Origin: Trinickia symbiotica
GTDB lineage: Bacteria; Pseudomonadota; Gammaproteobacteria; Burkholderiales; Burkholderiaceae
DNA length: 64,000 nt
Assembly: GCF_002934455.1 (NCBI RefSeq)
Contig: NZ_PTIR01000013.1
Location: 62,001 to 126,000, forward strand
Direction: 5' to 3'
Shown here: piece after piece, positions 1-7,569 of the stretch
How the letters are laid out: each line of letters starts with the position of its first letter
Numbering within the stretch: the first letter of the stretch is position 1
Notes under the pieces: model-generated
Told to the model about the DNA's origin: nothing
Databases searched by the model: none
What the model saw: only the letters and a program-made list of their open reading frames with translations
Program-made: the position numbers and the translations under genes

Positions 1-1480
1 CAGCTTCTACAGAATTGCGCGCGGGCAACACGAGCGAGACGACGATCGCCACGATCGCATTCGCGACCAGCGCAATGAGGCCGATGTAGAGCGGATAGAC
101 ATTCCCGAACACGTGCAGCGGAAACACCGGCTTGAGCTCCTGCACGGCGGCGAGCCCCGTGCCCAGCGCGATGCCGACGATCCAGCCGAGGAAAAGGCCC
201 GTCGAGCTGAGACGGCGGCAATAAAGCGTGAAGACGATCGCCGGGAAAATCTGCAGGATCCAGACGCCGCCGAGCAGTTGCAAGTCGATCGCGAACTTGG
301 TCGGCAAGGCGACGATGCAAATGAGCGCACCGAACTTCACGACGAGCGAGACGAACTTCGCCGTCGACGCTTCGCTTGCGGGCGACATATTCGGAGAGAC
401 CAGCGGACGCCAGAGGTTACGCGTGAAGAGGTTCGACGCTCCGATCGACATGATCGCGGCAGGCACGAGCGCACTGATCGCGATCGCGGCGGCGGCGAAG
501 CCGATGAACCACGACGGAAACAGCGTATTGAAGAGGGCGGGCACGACATCGCTTGGCGACTTGACCTGCACGCCGGCCGCGATCGCCATGTAGCCGAGCA
601 ATGCGATGAGGCCGAGCAGCAACGTGTAGGCGGGCAGGAAGATGGCGTTTTTGCGGACGGTGTTGGCCGATGCCGAGGAGAGCACGCCCGTCATCGTATG
701 CGGATACATAAAAGCCGCGAGCGCGGAGCCGAGCGCGAGCGACGCGTACGCCGTGAACTGCGTCGGCGCGAGCACGATCCCGGTTGCGCCGCCCTTGGCC
801 TTGAAATGCGCATCGGCCAATTCGAACACATGCTCGTAGCCGCCGAGCTTCGCCGGAATCAAGCAGACGGCGGCAATGACGACGATATAGATCATGATGT
901 CCTTCACGAACGCGATCATCGCGGGTGCGCGCAATCCGCTCGTGTAGGTGTAGAGCGCGAGGATCACGAAGGCCACGACGAGCGGCAATTCACCTGACAC
1001 GCCGAGTCCCTTGATGACGACTTCCATCCCGACCAGTTGCAGCGCGATGTATGGCATCGTCGCGACGATGCCGGTGAGCGCGATGGCGGCCGGCAGCCAT
1101 TTGCCGCCGTATTCGCCGTGGACAAAATCAGCGGCCGTGATGTGGCCCTTCGCATGCGCGATCTGCCAAAGCTTCGGCATCACGGCAAAGACGAACGGAT
1201 AAACGATGATCGTATACGGCAACGCAAAGAAGCCATACGCGCCGACGGCATAGACGAGCGCGGGCACCGCAATGACGGTATACGCCGTATAGAAGTCGCC
1301 GCCGACGAGAAACCAGGAAATGATGGTGCCGAACTGGCGACCGCCGAGCCCCCACTCGTGCAGCTGCGTCAGGTCACCGCGCTTCCAGCGTGCGGCAAAG
1401 AAGCCGAGCACCGTGACGAGCGCGAAAAATGCGATGAATACCGCCATCGCCACGGGGTTGATTGGATTCAGCGCGTTCAT
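1..1480 (-). CDS. mctP: MctP-like sodium:solute symporter (3' end outside window)
   Basis: My reading of the minus strand gives an uninterrupted frame from an ATG at 1480 to the window edge (493 codons, no stop). It begins MNALNPINPVAMAVFIAFFA and is a chain of about a dozen hydrophobic segments, with features of the sodium:solute symporter (SSS) family such as the GGRQFGTIISWFLVGGDFYT stretch after TM1. The family imports monocarboxylates, acetate or proline with cations across the inner membrane. The ATG overlaps the stop of the DUF3311 gene (ATGA, 1477-1480), the usual arrangement for MctP-type permeases. The length seen is near the family norm, so only a few C-terminal residues should be missing. 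Substrate (lactate, pyruvate or similar) is inferred from the family and the DUF3311 partner. Confidence 0.85.
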   Translation of the reverse strand, partial: MNALNPINPVAMAVFIAFFALVTVLGFFAARWKRGDLTQLHEWGLGGRQFGTIISWFLVGGDFYTAYTVIAVPALVYAVGAYGFFALPYTIIVYPFVFAVMPKLWQIAHAKGHITAADFVHGEYGGKWLPAAIALTGIVATMPYIALQLVGMEVVIKGLGVSGELPLVVAFVILALYTYTSGLRAPAMIAFVKDIMIYIVVIAAVCLIPAKLGGYEHVFELADAHFKAKGGATGIVLAPTQFTAYASLALGSALAAFMYPHTMTGVLSSASANTVRKNAIFLPAYTLLLGLIALLGYMAIAAGVQVKSPSDVVPALFNTLFPSWFIGFAAAAIAISALVPAAIMSIGASNLFTRNLWRPLVSPNMSPASEASTAKFVSLVVKFGALICIVALPTKFAIDLQLLGGVWILQIFPAIVFTLYCRRLSSTGLFLGWIVGIALGTGLAAVQELKPVFPLHVFGNVYPLYIGLIALVANAIVAIVVSLVLPARNSVEA

Positions 1481-1692
1481 TTGAGCCCCCGGTAGACCAG
1501 ATAGATCAGTAGCGACGTAACGGGAACCCAGAGGAATTGATACCAGTAGAAGAACGGGAATCCGGCGAATGCGGGCATGCGCTCGTTGTAGAACGGCAGC
1601 CAGAGCAGCGCTACGTAGGGAATGAGCAAAATGAGCCAAAGCCATGAACGGCCGGCTGAACGCGCTTGCGTCGTCACTGTTTTCTCCTCCAA
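1477..1692 (-). CDS. DUF3311 small inner-membrane protein
   Basis: A 71-residue protein with a short cytoplasmic N-terminus and two hydrophobic segments (about residues 15-32 and 44-66), containing the LLIPYVALLWLPFYN and FFYWYQFLWVP blocks typical of DUF3311. Such proteins are commonly encoded immediately before SSS-type symporters, and here the stop codon overlaps the symporter start (ATGA). A role as an accessory subunit of the transporter is inferred from the conserved pairing; no biochemical role is apparent from the sequence. Confidence 0.85.
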   Translation of the reverse strand: MEEKTVTTQARSAGRSWLWLILLIPYVALLWLPFYNERMPAFAGFPFFYWYQFLWVPVTSLLIYLVYRGLK

Positions 1693-2181
1693 AGCTCGTG
1701 TGGAATCAGGGTTTGAGGCACGGCGGACAGCCCGGGCGGCATCGATTCACGAGGGAGACCGCGCACGGCCAGCGCACGGGTGGTAGCCGAAACCCCGATG
1801 CGGCATCGGGATCGCGGCGAGTCTCCTGTGTTTATCGTTGTTATCGGCGAGGATAAGAGTCCCTTCGCCGCGAGCCTGCTCGACTATTTCAAGGCGGGAT
1901 AGAGTCCGACCGGCGCTAAGTATTCCCGATCACTGGATTGCCCACAACCGCAGCACTACGGAAGCGCGTTACGTAGGACTACGTAGTTGCCGGGCGTGGC
2001 CTTGGCGCGAGAGCGGCCCACAGCATCGATGCAGGAGTTCGCCGCGGCTAGCCAGCTCGGGCGGTGGTATCCCCGCCCGGAGAGAAGGCGTTAAAAAGGA
2101 GCTCCTTGAACCATCGATTCAAGCGATGTTACGGCGGTTTATCGTTGTTATCGTCGCGAACGATAAACTCGAGTAACTTTG
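1693..2181. other. Intergenic stretch with repeated hairpin motif and TACGTAG palindrome
   Basis: No convincing coding region. It holds two copies of a 17-nt direct repeat, GTTTATCGTTGTTATCG, at 1830-1846 and 2137-2153. The second is part of a perfect 10-bp inverted repeat (2137-2146 with 2159-2168); the first has only a degenerate partner. A second inverted repeat, TACGTAG/CTACGTA with a 2-nt spacer, lies at 1970-1985 and resembles a dimeric regulator site. The upstream part (1693-1800) should carry the promoter of the DUF3311-symporter pair. Confidence 0.5.
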
Positions 2182-2841
2182 CTATCGACGGCACGACGGC
2201 GTCCTGCTCCTCGCACGCGGCGTGAGTACAGCAGGGGGCTGCTTGGCAAGCGAGCGCAGTGCGCGGATGATCCCGGCAGCGCGCATCGCGTTCTGCTTGA
2301 TATCGGCAAACCCGTCCAGCGCCTCCGCCATATCTGGCTTGGGCCGGTTCAACCAGCGCCAGGTGGCGTCCACGCTCGCCACGATTGCCGTCAGCGGCTG
2401 GTTGACTTCGTGAGCGATCGACGCCGCGAGGCTTCCCATGACGGTCAAGTGCGAGGTGCGTGCCAGTTCCGCGCGCGCGGAGCGCAGGCTCATCTCGGCC
2501 GCGACGGTTGTTCTCATCGATCAATTGATCGTAGAGACGCGCTGTCTCCAACGAAATCGCCACCTGCGGCGCGAACACTTCCAGCTCGGCGATGCGGGTG
2601 GCATCGAACACACCGGTGGCCAGATTGTTCTCCAGGTAAAACACGCCGATCAGGCTGTCTCCTCGCAGCAGCGGCAGACACAGCAGCGAGCGCAAGCCGC
2701 TCGGGATGGAAGTTCCTGCGTTCGCAGTTCGAGATAAGTGATACCGTGCGCCATAGGCGGGACGGTCGGGGCCACTCGCACAAGGCGGCCGTTGTCGAGA
2801 GTCAGTTCGGCTACTCGTGTTGCGAGTGGCTGACTCGTGGC
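2182..2841 (-). pseudogene. Frameshifted remnant of a GAF-domain sensor histidine kinase
   Basis: Three adjoining fragments in different minus-strand frames join into one kinase-like protein. 2841-2703 reads AELTLDNGRLVRVAP; 2713-2495 continues with a GAF end (GDSLIGVFYLENNLATGVF, then VAISLETARLYDQLIDENNR); 2517-2182 gives the HisKA dimerisation segment with the phospho-acceptor motif SIAHEVNQPL. The ATP-binding domain is missing after about 2182, and everything before the GAF domain is missing. At least two frameshifts plus both-end truncation make this non-functional as a kinase. The type resembles the large AAA/GAF multi-sensor kinases of Burkholderia. Its 5' edge stops about 60 bp short of the doc toxin gene. 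Confidence 0.8.
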
Positions 2842-2900
2842 AGCGCGTTCGTTCGCTGACGCTGATACGCCGCAGTCCCGGGCGCCCCTCGCCCGACCTA

Positions 2901-3287
2901 TCAAGCAAGCACTGTCCGCTGCCGAAACCACTCCGCGAGTTGCCCCTCGTCGATCTCGCCGGCGGCAACATCTTCCATCGTTCTAACCGCGTCAGCCGGA
3001 TCAAACTGAACGCGATAGCCGTTGTCGGCGAGAAACAAGCGCGCAGCAATCCATGCGGTCCGCTTGTTGCCATCGGCGAAACCATGATTCCGAGCCAAAC
3101 CATAGGCATAGGCCGCTGCCAGCGCAGCAACGTCCGCGTCCCCGTACATATCGAGATTCTGCGGTCGTGCCAATGCGGACTCAACAGCGCCTATGTCGCG
3201 CACACCGTCAAGGCCACCGTGCTCCGCCAACTGGCGGTCATGCACGGCATAAACGAGGTCCGCGCGAACCCATCGCCACACGGTCAC
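2901..3287 (-). CDS. doc: Doc-type (death-on-curing, Fic fold) toxin
   Basis: A 128-residue protein with the Doc active-site loop HGFADGNKR (about residues 72-80), which fits the HxFx[ND][AG]NKR consensus of Doc kinases; characterised Doc proteins phosphorylate elongation factor EF-Tu and stop translation. The N-terminal GGLDGVRDIGAVESALARPQ block is also typical. Length equals the family norm. It starts with GTG at 3287, which overlaps the stop of the antitoxin gene (GTGA, 3284-3287), so the pair is translationally coupled. No key residue is missing, so the toxin is probably active. Doc is best known with a Phd antitoxin; here the partner is an AbrB-type protein. Confidence 0.9.
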   Translation of the reverse strand: MTVWRWVRADLVYAVHDRQLAEHGGLDGVRDIGAVESALARPQNLDMYGDADVAALAAAYAYGLARNHGFADGNKRTAWIAARLFLADNGYRVQFDPADAVRTMEDVAAGEIDEGQLAEWFRQRTVLA

Positions 3288-3511
3288 TTGGCAAGCGCCC
3301 GCAAGATGTCGCGGTCATCATGCATGATTTCTTCCGCCAACCTCATCTGGCGCTCGAAATCAGGGTCATAAGGCGTAATCCGGTACCCGCCCTCGGGCGC
3401 CTCCGTAAGGTACACCGTGTCCCCCTTCTTTACCTTGAGCCGCGCCATCGCCTCTTTGGTGAGGATGAAGCCGGCTGACGCCCCTACTGTCGTCACCTTG
3501 AATGTAAGCAT
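3284..3511 (-). CDS. AbrB/MazE/SpoVT-type antitoxin
   Basis: A 75-residue protein with an N-terminal swapped-hairpin AbrB domain (about residues 3-48: VTTVGASAGFILTKEAMARL, then GDTVYL) and a C-terminal acidic helix that should wrap the toxin. The start is ATG 3511, preceded by GGAGG at a good distance; longer upstream readings in this frame run through the operator and are unlikely. It should neutralise the Doc toxin encoded immediately downstream and repress the operon by binding the palindrome at 3526-3549. The coupling of an AbrB-fold antitoxin to Doc, rather than Phd, is seen in sequence; function is inferred from family and arrangement. Confidence 0.88.
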   Translation of the reverse strand: MLTFKVTTVGASAGFILTKEAMARLKVKKGDTVYLTEAPEGGYRITPYDPDFERQMRLAEEIMHDDRDILRALAK

Positions 3512-3525
3512 TTGCGCCTCCGAGA

Positions 3526-3549
3526 GCCATATAATTTTTATTATATGGC
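3526..3549 (-). promoter_or_regulatory. Palindromic operator/-10 region of the toxin-antitoxin operon
   Basis: A perfect 10-bp inverted repeat, GCCATATAAT (3526-3535) and ATTATATGGC (3540-3549), with a 4-nt centre, 15 bp upstream of the antitoxin ATG. On the minus strand it contains TATAAT-like -10 hexamers, so a bound antitoxin dimer would block RNA polymerase. The AT-rich site stands out from its GC-rich surroundings. Autoregulation is inferred from the usual behaviour of toxin-antitoxin operons. Confidence 0.75.
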
Positions 3550-3926
3550 ACGCAGCCAGACGCCAACAAGCAAGGCCATGGACGGAACTGCAGGAGGCTG
3601 CAACGCCAACTCGGCGCATCTGTATTGCCACCGGCCGCGGCGCTTCACCTTCGACCGTCGCCCAGCCCACCACTCCAGGTGGGAACGACCGACTGCGCAA
3701 CTGAGTGCGGCCGTCACCGAAAAAACTAGCGCAACGCCCTCGAATACGTGTTCAGTAAGGTATGCCCACATGCGTGAGCCAAGGTTCGGCTGCGGAAGTG
3801 GCGTGCTTTCGGAAGTGCTCGTCGTCACAGGTTGTTTTTCAGTTCGATTGCCTGCGGCGATCACGACGATCACTCGTCTGCTACCGCCGGCGTACCGAAA
3901 CTGTACTTTTTGACGCGGCAAAAGCA
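3550..3926. other. Gene-poor stretch between the TA operon and the tRNA-Thr terminator
   Basis: No gene can be supported here. Open frames exist on both strands, including a 128-codon minus-strand frame at 3541-3927 with one possible membrane segment (AYLTEHVFEGVALVFSV), but it crosses the operator palindrome, lacks a visible ribosome binding site and has an unstructured arginine-rich remainder. I treat it as non-coding accessory DNA. Confidence 0.45.
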
Positions 3927-3959
3927 CAAGGGATTACGTGAAACTCACGTAATCCCTTG
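3927..3959 (-). terminator. Rho-independent terminator after tRNA-Thr
   Basis: A perfect 15-bp inverted repeat (3927-3941 and 3945-3959) with a 3-nt loop, starting 7 bp beyond the tRNA 3' end. On the minus strand it is followed a few bases later by TTTT. It is suited to end the sspA-sspB-tRNA transcript and to seal off the accessory DNA beyond. Confidence 0.85.
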
Positions 3960-3966
3960 ATTCTAT

Positions 3967-4042
<76 letters not shown>

Positions 4043-4061
4043 GTGAGCCCGTGATTCTACT

Positions 4062-4544
4062 TCATTTCACGATCTTGAGGTGCCCCTTGCCGCCGCCTTT
4101 CGAGCCGTCGTCGTCGGAGCTCGGGGAGCGACCTTCTTCCGGCTCGCTCGACTCCGCGCGGGGCGCGTCGCTCGGCGGCGCTTGCCCCTCCTCCACGGGC
4201 TCGGCCGGAGCCGTCGCCGCGGGCCCTACCGCGGGCTCGACCGGGAATGCCATGCCCTGCCCGTTCTCGCGCGCATAGATCGCGAGCACGTTCGCAACCT
4301 GCACCTCGATCTTGTGCGCCTTGCCCGAAAACCTCGCGCTGAACTCGATCCACTCATTGCCCATCTGCAACTGGCTCGTCGCCTCGAAGCTGATGTTGAG
4401 CACGATCTCGTCGTTGTGCACGAACTGGCGCGGCACGCGCGTCTGGTTATCGACCCGCACGGCGATGTGCGGCGTATACCCGTTATCCGTGCACCACTCG
4501 TAGAGCGCGCGCAGCAGATAAGGCTTAGTCGGAATCTCTTGCAT
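4062..4544 (-). CDS. sspB: ClpXP protease specificity-enhancing factor SspB
   Basis: SspB binds ssrA-tagged peptides and hands them to the ClpXP protease. The 160-residue protein has the SspB fold in residues 1-105 (YLLRALYEWCTDNGYTPHI, then the QFVHNDEIVLNIS block that forms the peptide-binding groove), a long Ala/Pro/Glu-rich linker, and a short C-terminal tail ending GHLKIVK, the conserved ClpX-docking peptide. The start is ATG 4544, with GAGGA 7 nt upstream, rather than the TTG two codons earlier. It follows sspA on the same strand with a 129-bp gap, the usual sspA-sspB order. Confidence 0.95.
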   Translation of the reverse strand: MQEIPTKPYLLRALYEWCTDNGYTPHIAVRVDNQTRVPRQFVHNDEIVLNISFEATSQLQMGNEWIEFSARFSGKAHKIEVQVANVLAIYARENGQGMAFPVEPAVGPAATAPAEPVEEGQAPPSDAPRAESSEPEEGRSPSSDDDGSKGGGKGHLKIVK

Positions 4545-4673
4545 CAACAATCCTCGTTCGGAAACAGCACCGCGCTACTCAATCAGCCCGAAGCGAAAGC
4601 GAAAGCGAAACGACCGCTATCGAACCGCCAAGCCGCACGGCAGCTGCCCCCAAAACCACTTTGCGCGCAGCGC

Positions 4674-5285
4674 TCAGCGGCGCATCACCTTCTCGGAAGG
4701 CGTCAGCGCTTCGATGTAGGCCGGGCGGCTGAAAATGCGCTCGGCATACTTCATGAGCGGCGCCGCGTTCTTCGACAACTCGATGCCATAGTGATCGAGA
4801 CGCCACAAGAGCGGCGCGATCGCCACGTCGAGCATCGAGAACTCCTCGCCCAGCATGTACTTGTTCTTGAGGAAGATCGGTGCCAACTGCGTGAGCCGAT
4901 CGCGGATCGCGAGACGCGCCTTCTCGTGGCTCTTTTCGGCCGCCTTGCCCTTCTCGTTCTCGAGCGTGCCGACGTGCACGAACAGTTCCTTCTCGAAGTT
5001 GAGCAGGAAGAGCCGCGCACGCGCGCGCTGCACCGGATCGGCCGGCATCAGTTGCGGATGCGGGAAGCGCTCGTCGATGTACTCGTTGATGATGTTCGAT
5101 TCGTAAAGGATCAGGTCGCGCTCGACGAGAATCGGCACCTGCCCGTACGGATTCATCACCGCAATGTCTTCCGGCTTGTTGAAGAGGTCGACGTCGCGAA
5201 TCTCGAAGTCCATGCCCTTTTCGAACAGAACCAGTCGGCAACGCTGGGAAAACGGGCAAGTAGTGCCGGAATACAAAACCATCAT
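4674..5285 (-). CDS. sspA: Stringent starvation protein A (GST-fold RNA polymerase-associated protein)
   Basis: A 203-residue protein with an N-terminal thioredoxin-like domain (residues 1-80; YSGTTCPFSQRCRLVLFEKG near the start and the GQVPILVERDLILYESNIIN block) and an all-helical C-terminal GST domain. In related bacteria SspA binds RNA polymerase and alters promoter choice in starvation and acid stress. It lacks a clear glutathione-catalytic residue, as in other SspA proteins. Two adjacent ATG codons (5285 and 5282) follow GAGGAAA. It sits directly downstream of petABC, the conserved betaproteobacterial order. Confidence 0.95.
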   Translation of the reverse strand: MMVLYSGTTCPFSQRCRLVLFEKGMDFEIRDVDLFNKPEDIAVMNPYGQVPILVERDLILYESNIINEYIDERFPHPQLMPADPVQRARARLFLLNFEKELFVHVGTLENEKGKAAEKSHEKARLAIRDRLTQLAPIFLKNKYMLGEEFSMLDVAIAPLLWRLDHYGIELSKNAAPLMKYAERIFSRPAYIEALTPSEKVMRR

Positions 5286-5384
5286 GTCTAAAGTTTCCTC
5301 AAAAAACTGAAGGGCCAGCGCGCCGAAAAGCCGCCGAAGCGTGCTCTTCCGTGCGCCGGCCCCACACCGGTATCACGGCGTGAA

Positions 5385-6155
5385 TTACTTGACGTCCTTC
5401 CAGTACGCCGCGTTCAGCCGCCAGGCGAAAAACGTCAGGACGCCCAGGAACAGCAGCACCCACACGCCAAGCTGCTTGCGCACGTGCTGCGTCGGCTCCG
5501 ACATCCAGGTCAGGTAGGCGACGAGGTCGGCCACGGCAGAATCATAATCTACCCGGGACATCGTCCCCGGTTTCACCTGCTCGAAGCTGACGAACCGATG
5601 CGACTTCTCCCCCGTCTCGGCATCCGTCACGTCCTCGTACTTCGCCGTCCGCTCGCCCTGCAACTGCCATAAAACGTTAGGCATTCCAACGTTCGGGAAC
5701 ACCATGTTGTTCCACCCCGTGGGCCGCGTATCGTCGAGATAGAAGCTGCGCAGGTACGTGTAGAGCCAATCGCTGCCGCGCGCTCGCGCCTCCACCGACA
5801 AATCGGGCGGCGTCACGCCGAACCACGTTTTCGCGTCGGTCGGCCGCATCGCCACGCTCATCGTGTTGCCGACCTTATCGGTCGTGAACAGCAGATTCTG
5901 CTCGATCTCCTTCTGCGAAATGCCGAGCTGCGTAAGCGAACTGTAACGTACAAGGTTCGCACTGTGGCAGTTCAGGCAATAGTTTACAAACAATTGTGCA
6001 CCATGCTGCAAAGAGACAAGGTTCGCCGTGTTGTCGGGCGCACGATCGAGCCGGAATCCTTCCTCCTGAGCCGATGCCGGAACCGCCGCGACGCCGGCCG
6101 CGAGCCCCGCGGCCACCGCGCCGATTCGCGCAAGCTTCGAAAGCCATGTATTCAT
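5385..6155 (-). CDS. petC: Cytochrome c1 of the bc1 complex
   Basis: The haem-bearing electron exit subunit of ubiquinol-cytochrome c reductase, anchored in the inner membrane and facing the periplasm. The 256-residue precursor has a signal peptide (residues 1-29, ending AVPASAQ), the c-type haem motif C60-L-N-C63-H64, and a C-terminal anchor (about residues 231-248) followed by NAAYWKDVK. Start ATG 6155 gives a clean signal sequence and has AGGAA upstream; a longer reading to 6302 would run into petB and is rejected. It follows petB by 22 bp. Confidence 0.96.
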   Translation of the reverse strand: MNTWLSKLARIGAVAAGLAAGVAAVPASAQEEGFRLDRAPDNTANLVSLQHGAQLFVNYCLNCHSANLVRYSSLTQLGISQKEIEQNLLFTTDKVGNTMSVAMRPTDAKTWFGVTPPDLSVEARARGSDWLYTYLRSFYLDDTRPTGWNNMVFPNVGMPNVLWQLQGERTAKYEDVTDAETGEKSHRFVSFEQVKPGTMSRVDYDSAVADLVAYLTWMSEPTQHVRKQLGVWVLLFLGVLTFFAWRLNAAYWKDVK

Positions 6156-6177
6156 ATCGTTGTTCCTCGCTCCCGAT

Positions 6178-7569
6178 TCAATGAGGCTTGTACCGAACGC
6201 GCTCCGGCGGCGTCTTGAACTTGCCGCGCGGTGTCCAGAACGGCATGCCGAGGAAAAACGCGAAGTAGATAAGCGCGCAAACCTGAGCAATGACGGTCGC
6301 AACCGGCGATGGTGGCCGCGTCCCCAGAAATGCGAGGATCAGGAACGCCAGCACGAAGATGCCGTAGAACACCTTATGAAAGAACGGCCGGTAGCGGATC
6401 GACTTGACCGGGCTATGGTCGAGCCACGGGAGGAAGCAGAGCGAGAGCACGGCCGAGCCCATCACCACCACGCCCCAGAACTTGGACTCCGTCAACAGCA
6501 TCGCGACGATGACGAGCGCGGACAGCACCGGCAAACCGATGCGCCACTTGCCGCGCGCGCGCACGAGCGCGAGTAGGCCGAGCAGCGCCACGACGATCAT
6601 CAGGACGATCTTGAAGGGGTCCGTCGTCGCGCGCAGCATGGCGTAGAACGCCGTGAAGTACCAGACGGGCGCGATCTCGGACGGTGTTTGCAACGGATTG
6701 GCCGGAATGAAGTTGTTCTGCTCGAGGAAATATCCGCCCATCTCCGGCGAGAAGAAAATGATGGCCGCGAACACGATCAGGAACACGCAAACGCCGAAGA
6801 AGTCGTGCACGCTGTAGTAGGGATGGAACGGAATCCCGTCGAGCGGGCGGCCGTCCGGCCCTTTCTTCGCCTTGATCTCGATGCCGTCCGGATTGTTCGA
6901 GCCCACTTCGTGCAGCGCAATCAGATGCACGAAGACGAGACCGACCAGCACGAGAGGAATCGCAATCACGTGCAAGGCGAAGAAGCGGTTCAGCGTCACG
7001 TCCGATACGACGTAATCGCCGCGAATCCAGAGCGACAGATCGGGGCCGATGAACGGGATCGCCGAAAAGAGGTTCACGATCACCTGCGCGCCCCAGTACG
7101 ACATCTGCCCCCACGGGAGCAGGTAACCGAAGAACGCCTCGGCCATGAGACAGAGGAAAATCGCGCAGCCGAAGAGCCATACGAGCTCGCGCGGCTTGCG
7201 ATACGACCCATACATCAGGCCGCGGAACATGTGCAAGTAGACGACGACGAAGAACATCGACGCGCCCGTCGAATGCATGTAGCGGATCAGCCAGCCCCAC
7301 GGCACCTCGCGCATGATGTATTCGACCGACGCGAATGCGAGCGTCGAATCGGGCTTGTAGTTCATCGTCAGGAAAATGCCCGTGACGATCTGGTTCACGA
7401 GCACGAGCAGCGCAAGGGAGCCGAAGAAGTACCAAAAGTTGAAGTTCTTCGGTGCGTAGTACTCGGAAACGTGTGCCTTCCAAGTCGCCGTCATCGGAAA
7501 GCGTCGGTCGATCCAGCCGGTGAGGCCCGTCGTCTCGACTGCTTTCTCTGCCTTCTCAGTCGTAGCCAT
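6178..7569 (-). CDS. petB: Cytochrome b of the bc1 complex
   Basis: The membrane core of ubiquinol-cytochrome c reductase, carrying both b haems and the two quinone sites. The 463-residue protein shows the expected hydrophobic helices, the haem-ligand stretches IRYMHSTGASMFFVVVYLHM and FFALHVIAIPLVLVGLVFVH, and the quinol-oxidation loop block LLPWGQMSYWGA. In the C-terminal domain NPLQTPSEIAPVWYFTAFYA includes the PVWYF variant of the PEWY motif. Start ATG 7569 overlaps the petA stop (TAATG). The frame extends further upstream, but that part is in petA. Confidence 0.97.
   Translation of the reverse strand: MATTEKAEKAVETTGLTGWIDRRFPMTATWKAHVSEYYAPKNFNFWYFFGSLALLVLVNQIVTGIFLTMNYKPDSTLAFASVEYIMREVPWGWLIRYMHSTGASMFFVVVYLHMFRGLMYGSYRKPRELVWLFGCAIFLCLMAEAFFGYLLPWGQMSYWGAQVIVNLFSAIPFIGPDLSLWIRGDYVVSDVTLNRFFALHVIAIPLVLVGLVFVHLIALHEVGSNNPDGIEIKAKKGPDGRPLDGIPFHPYYSVHDFFGVCVFLIVFAAIIFFSPEMGGYFLEQNNFIPANPLQTPSEIAPVWYFTAFYAMLRATTDPFKIVLMIVVALLGLLALVRARGKWRIGLPVLSALVIVAMLLTESKFWGVVVMGSAVLSLCFLPWLDHSPVKSIRYRPFFHKVFYGIFVLAFLILAFLGTRPPSPVATVIAQVCALIYFAFFLGMPFWTPRGKFKTPPERVRYKPH

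Noticed and set aside
113-997. Long plus-strand open frame rich in Arg/Asp/Glu
   Set aside because: It is antisense to the MctP-like symporter, whose minus-strand frame reads as a clean membrane transporter; composition of the plus frame is typical of a GC-rich shadow.
3541-3927. 128-codon minus-strand frame
   Set aside because: Crosses the TA operator, no ribosome site, only one weak hydrophobic stretch and no recognisable family.
6156-6302. N-terminal extension of cytochrome c1
   Set aside because: It would overlap petB and hide the signal peptide; ATG 6155 has a ribosome site and a clean signal sequence.
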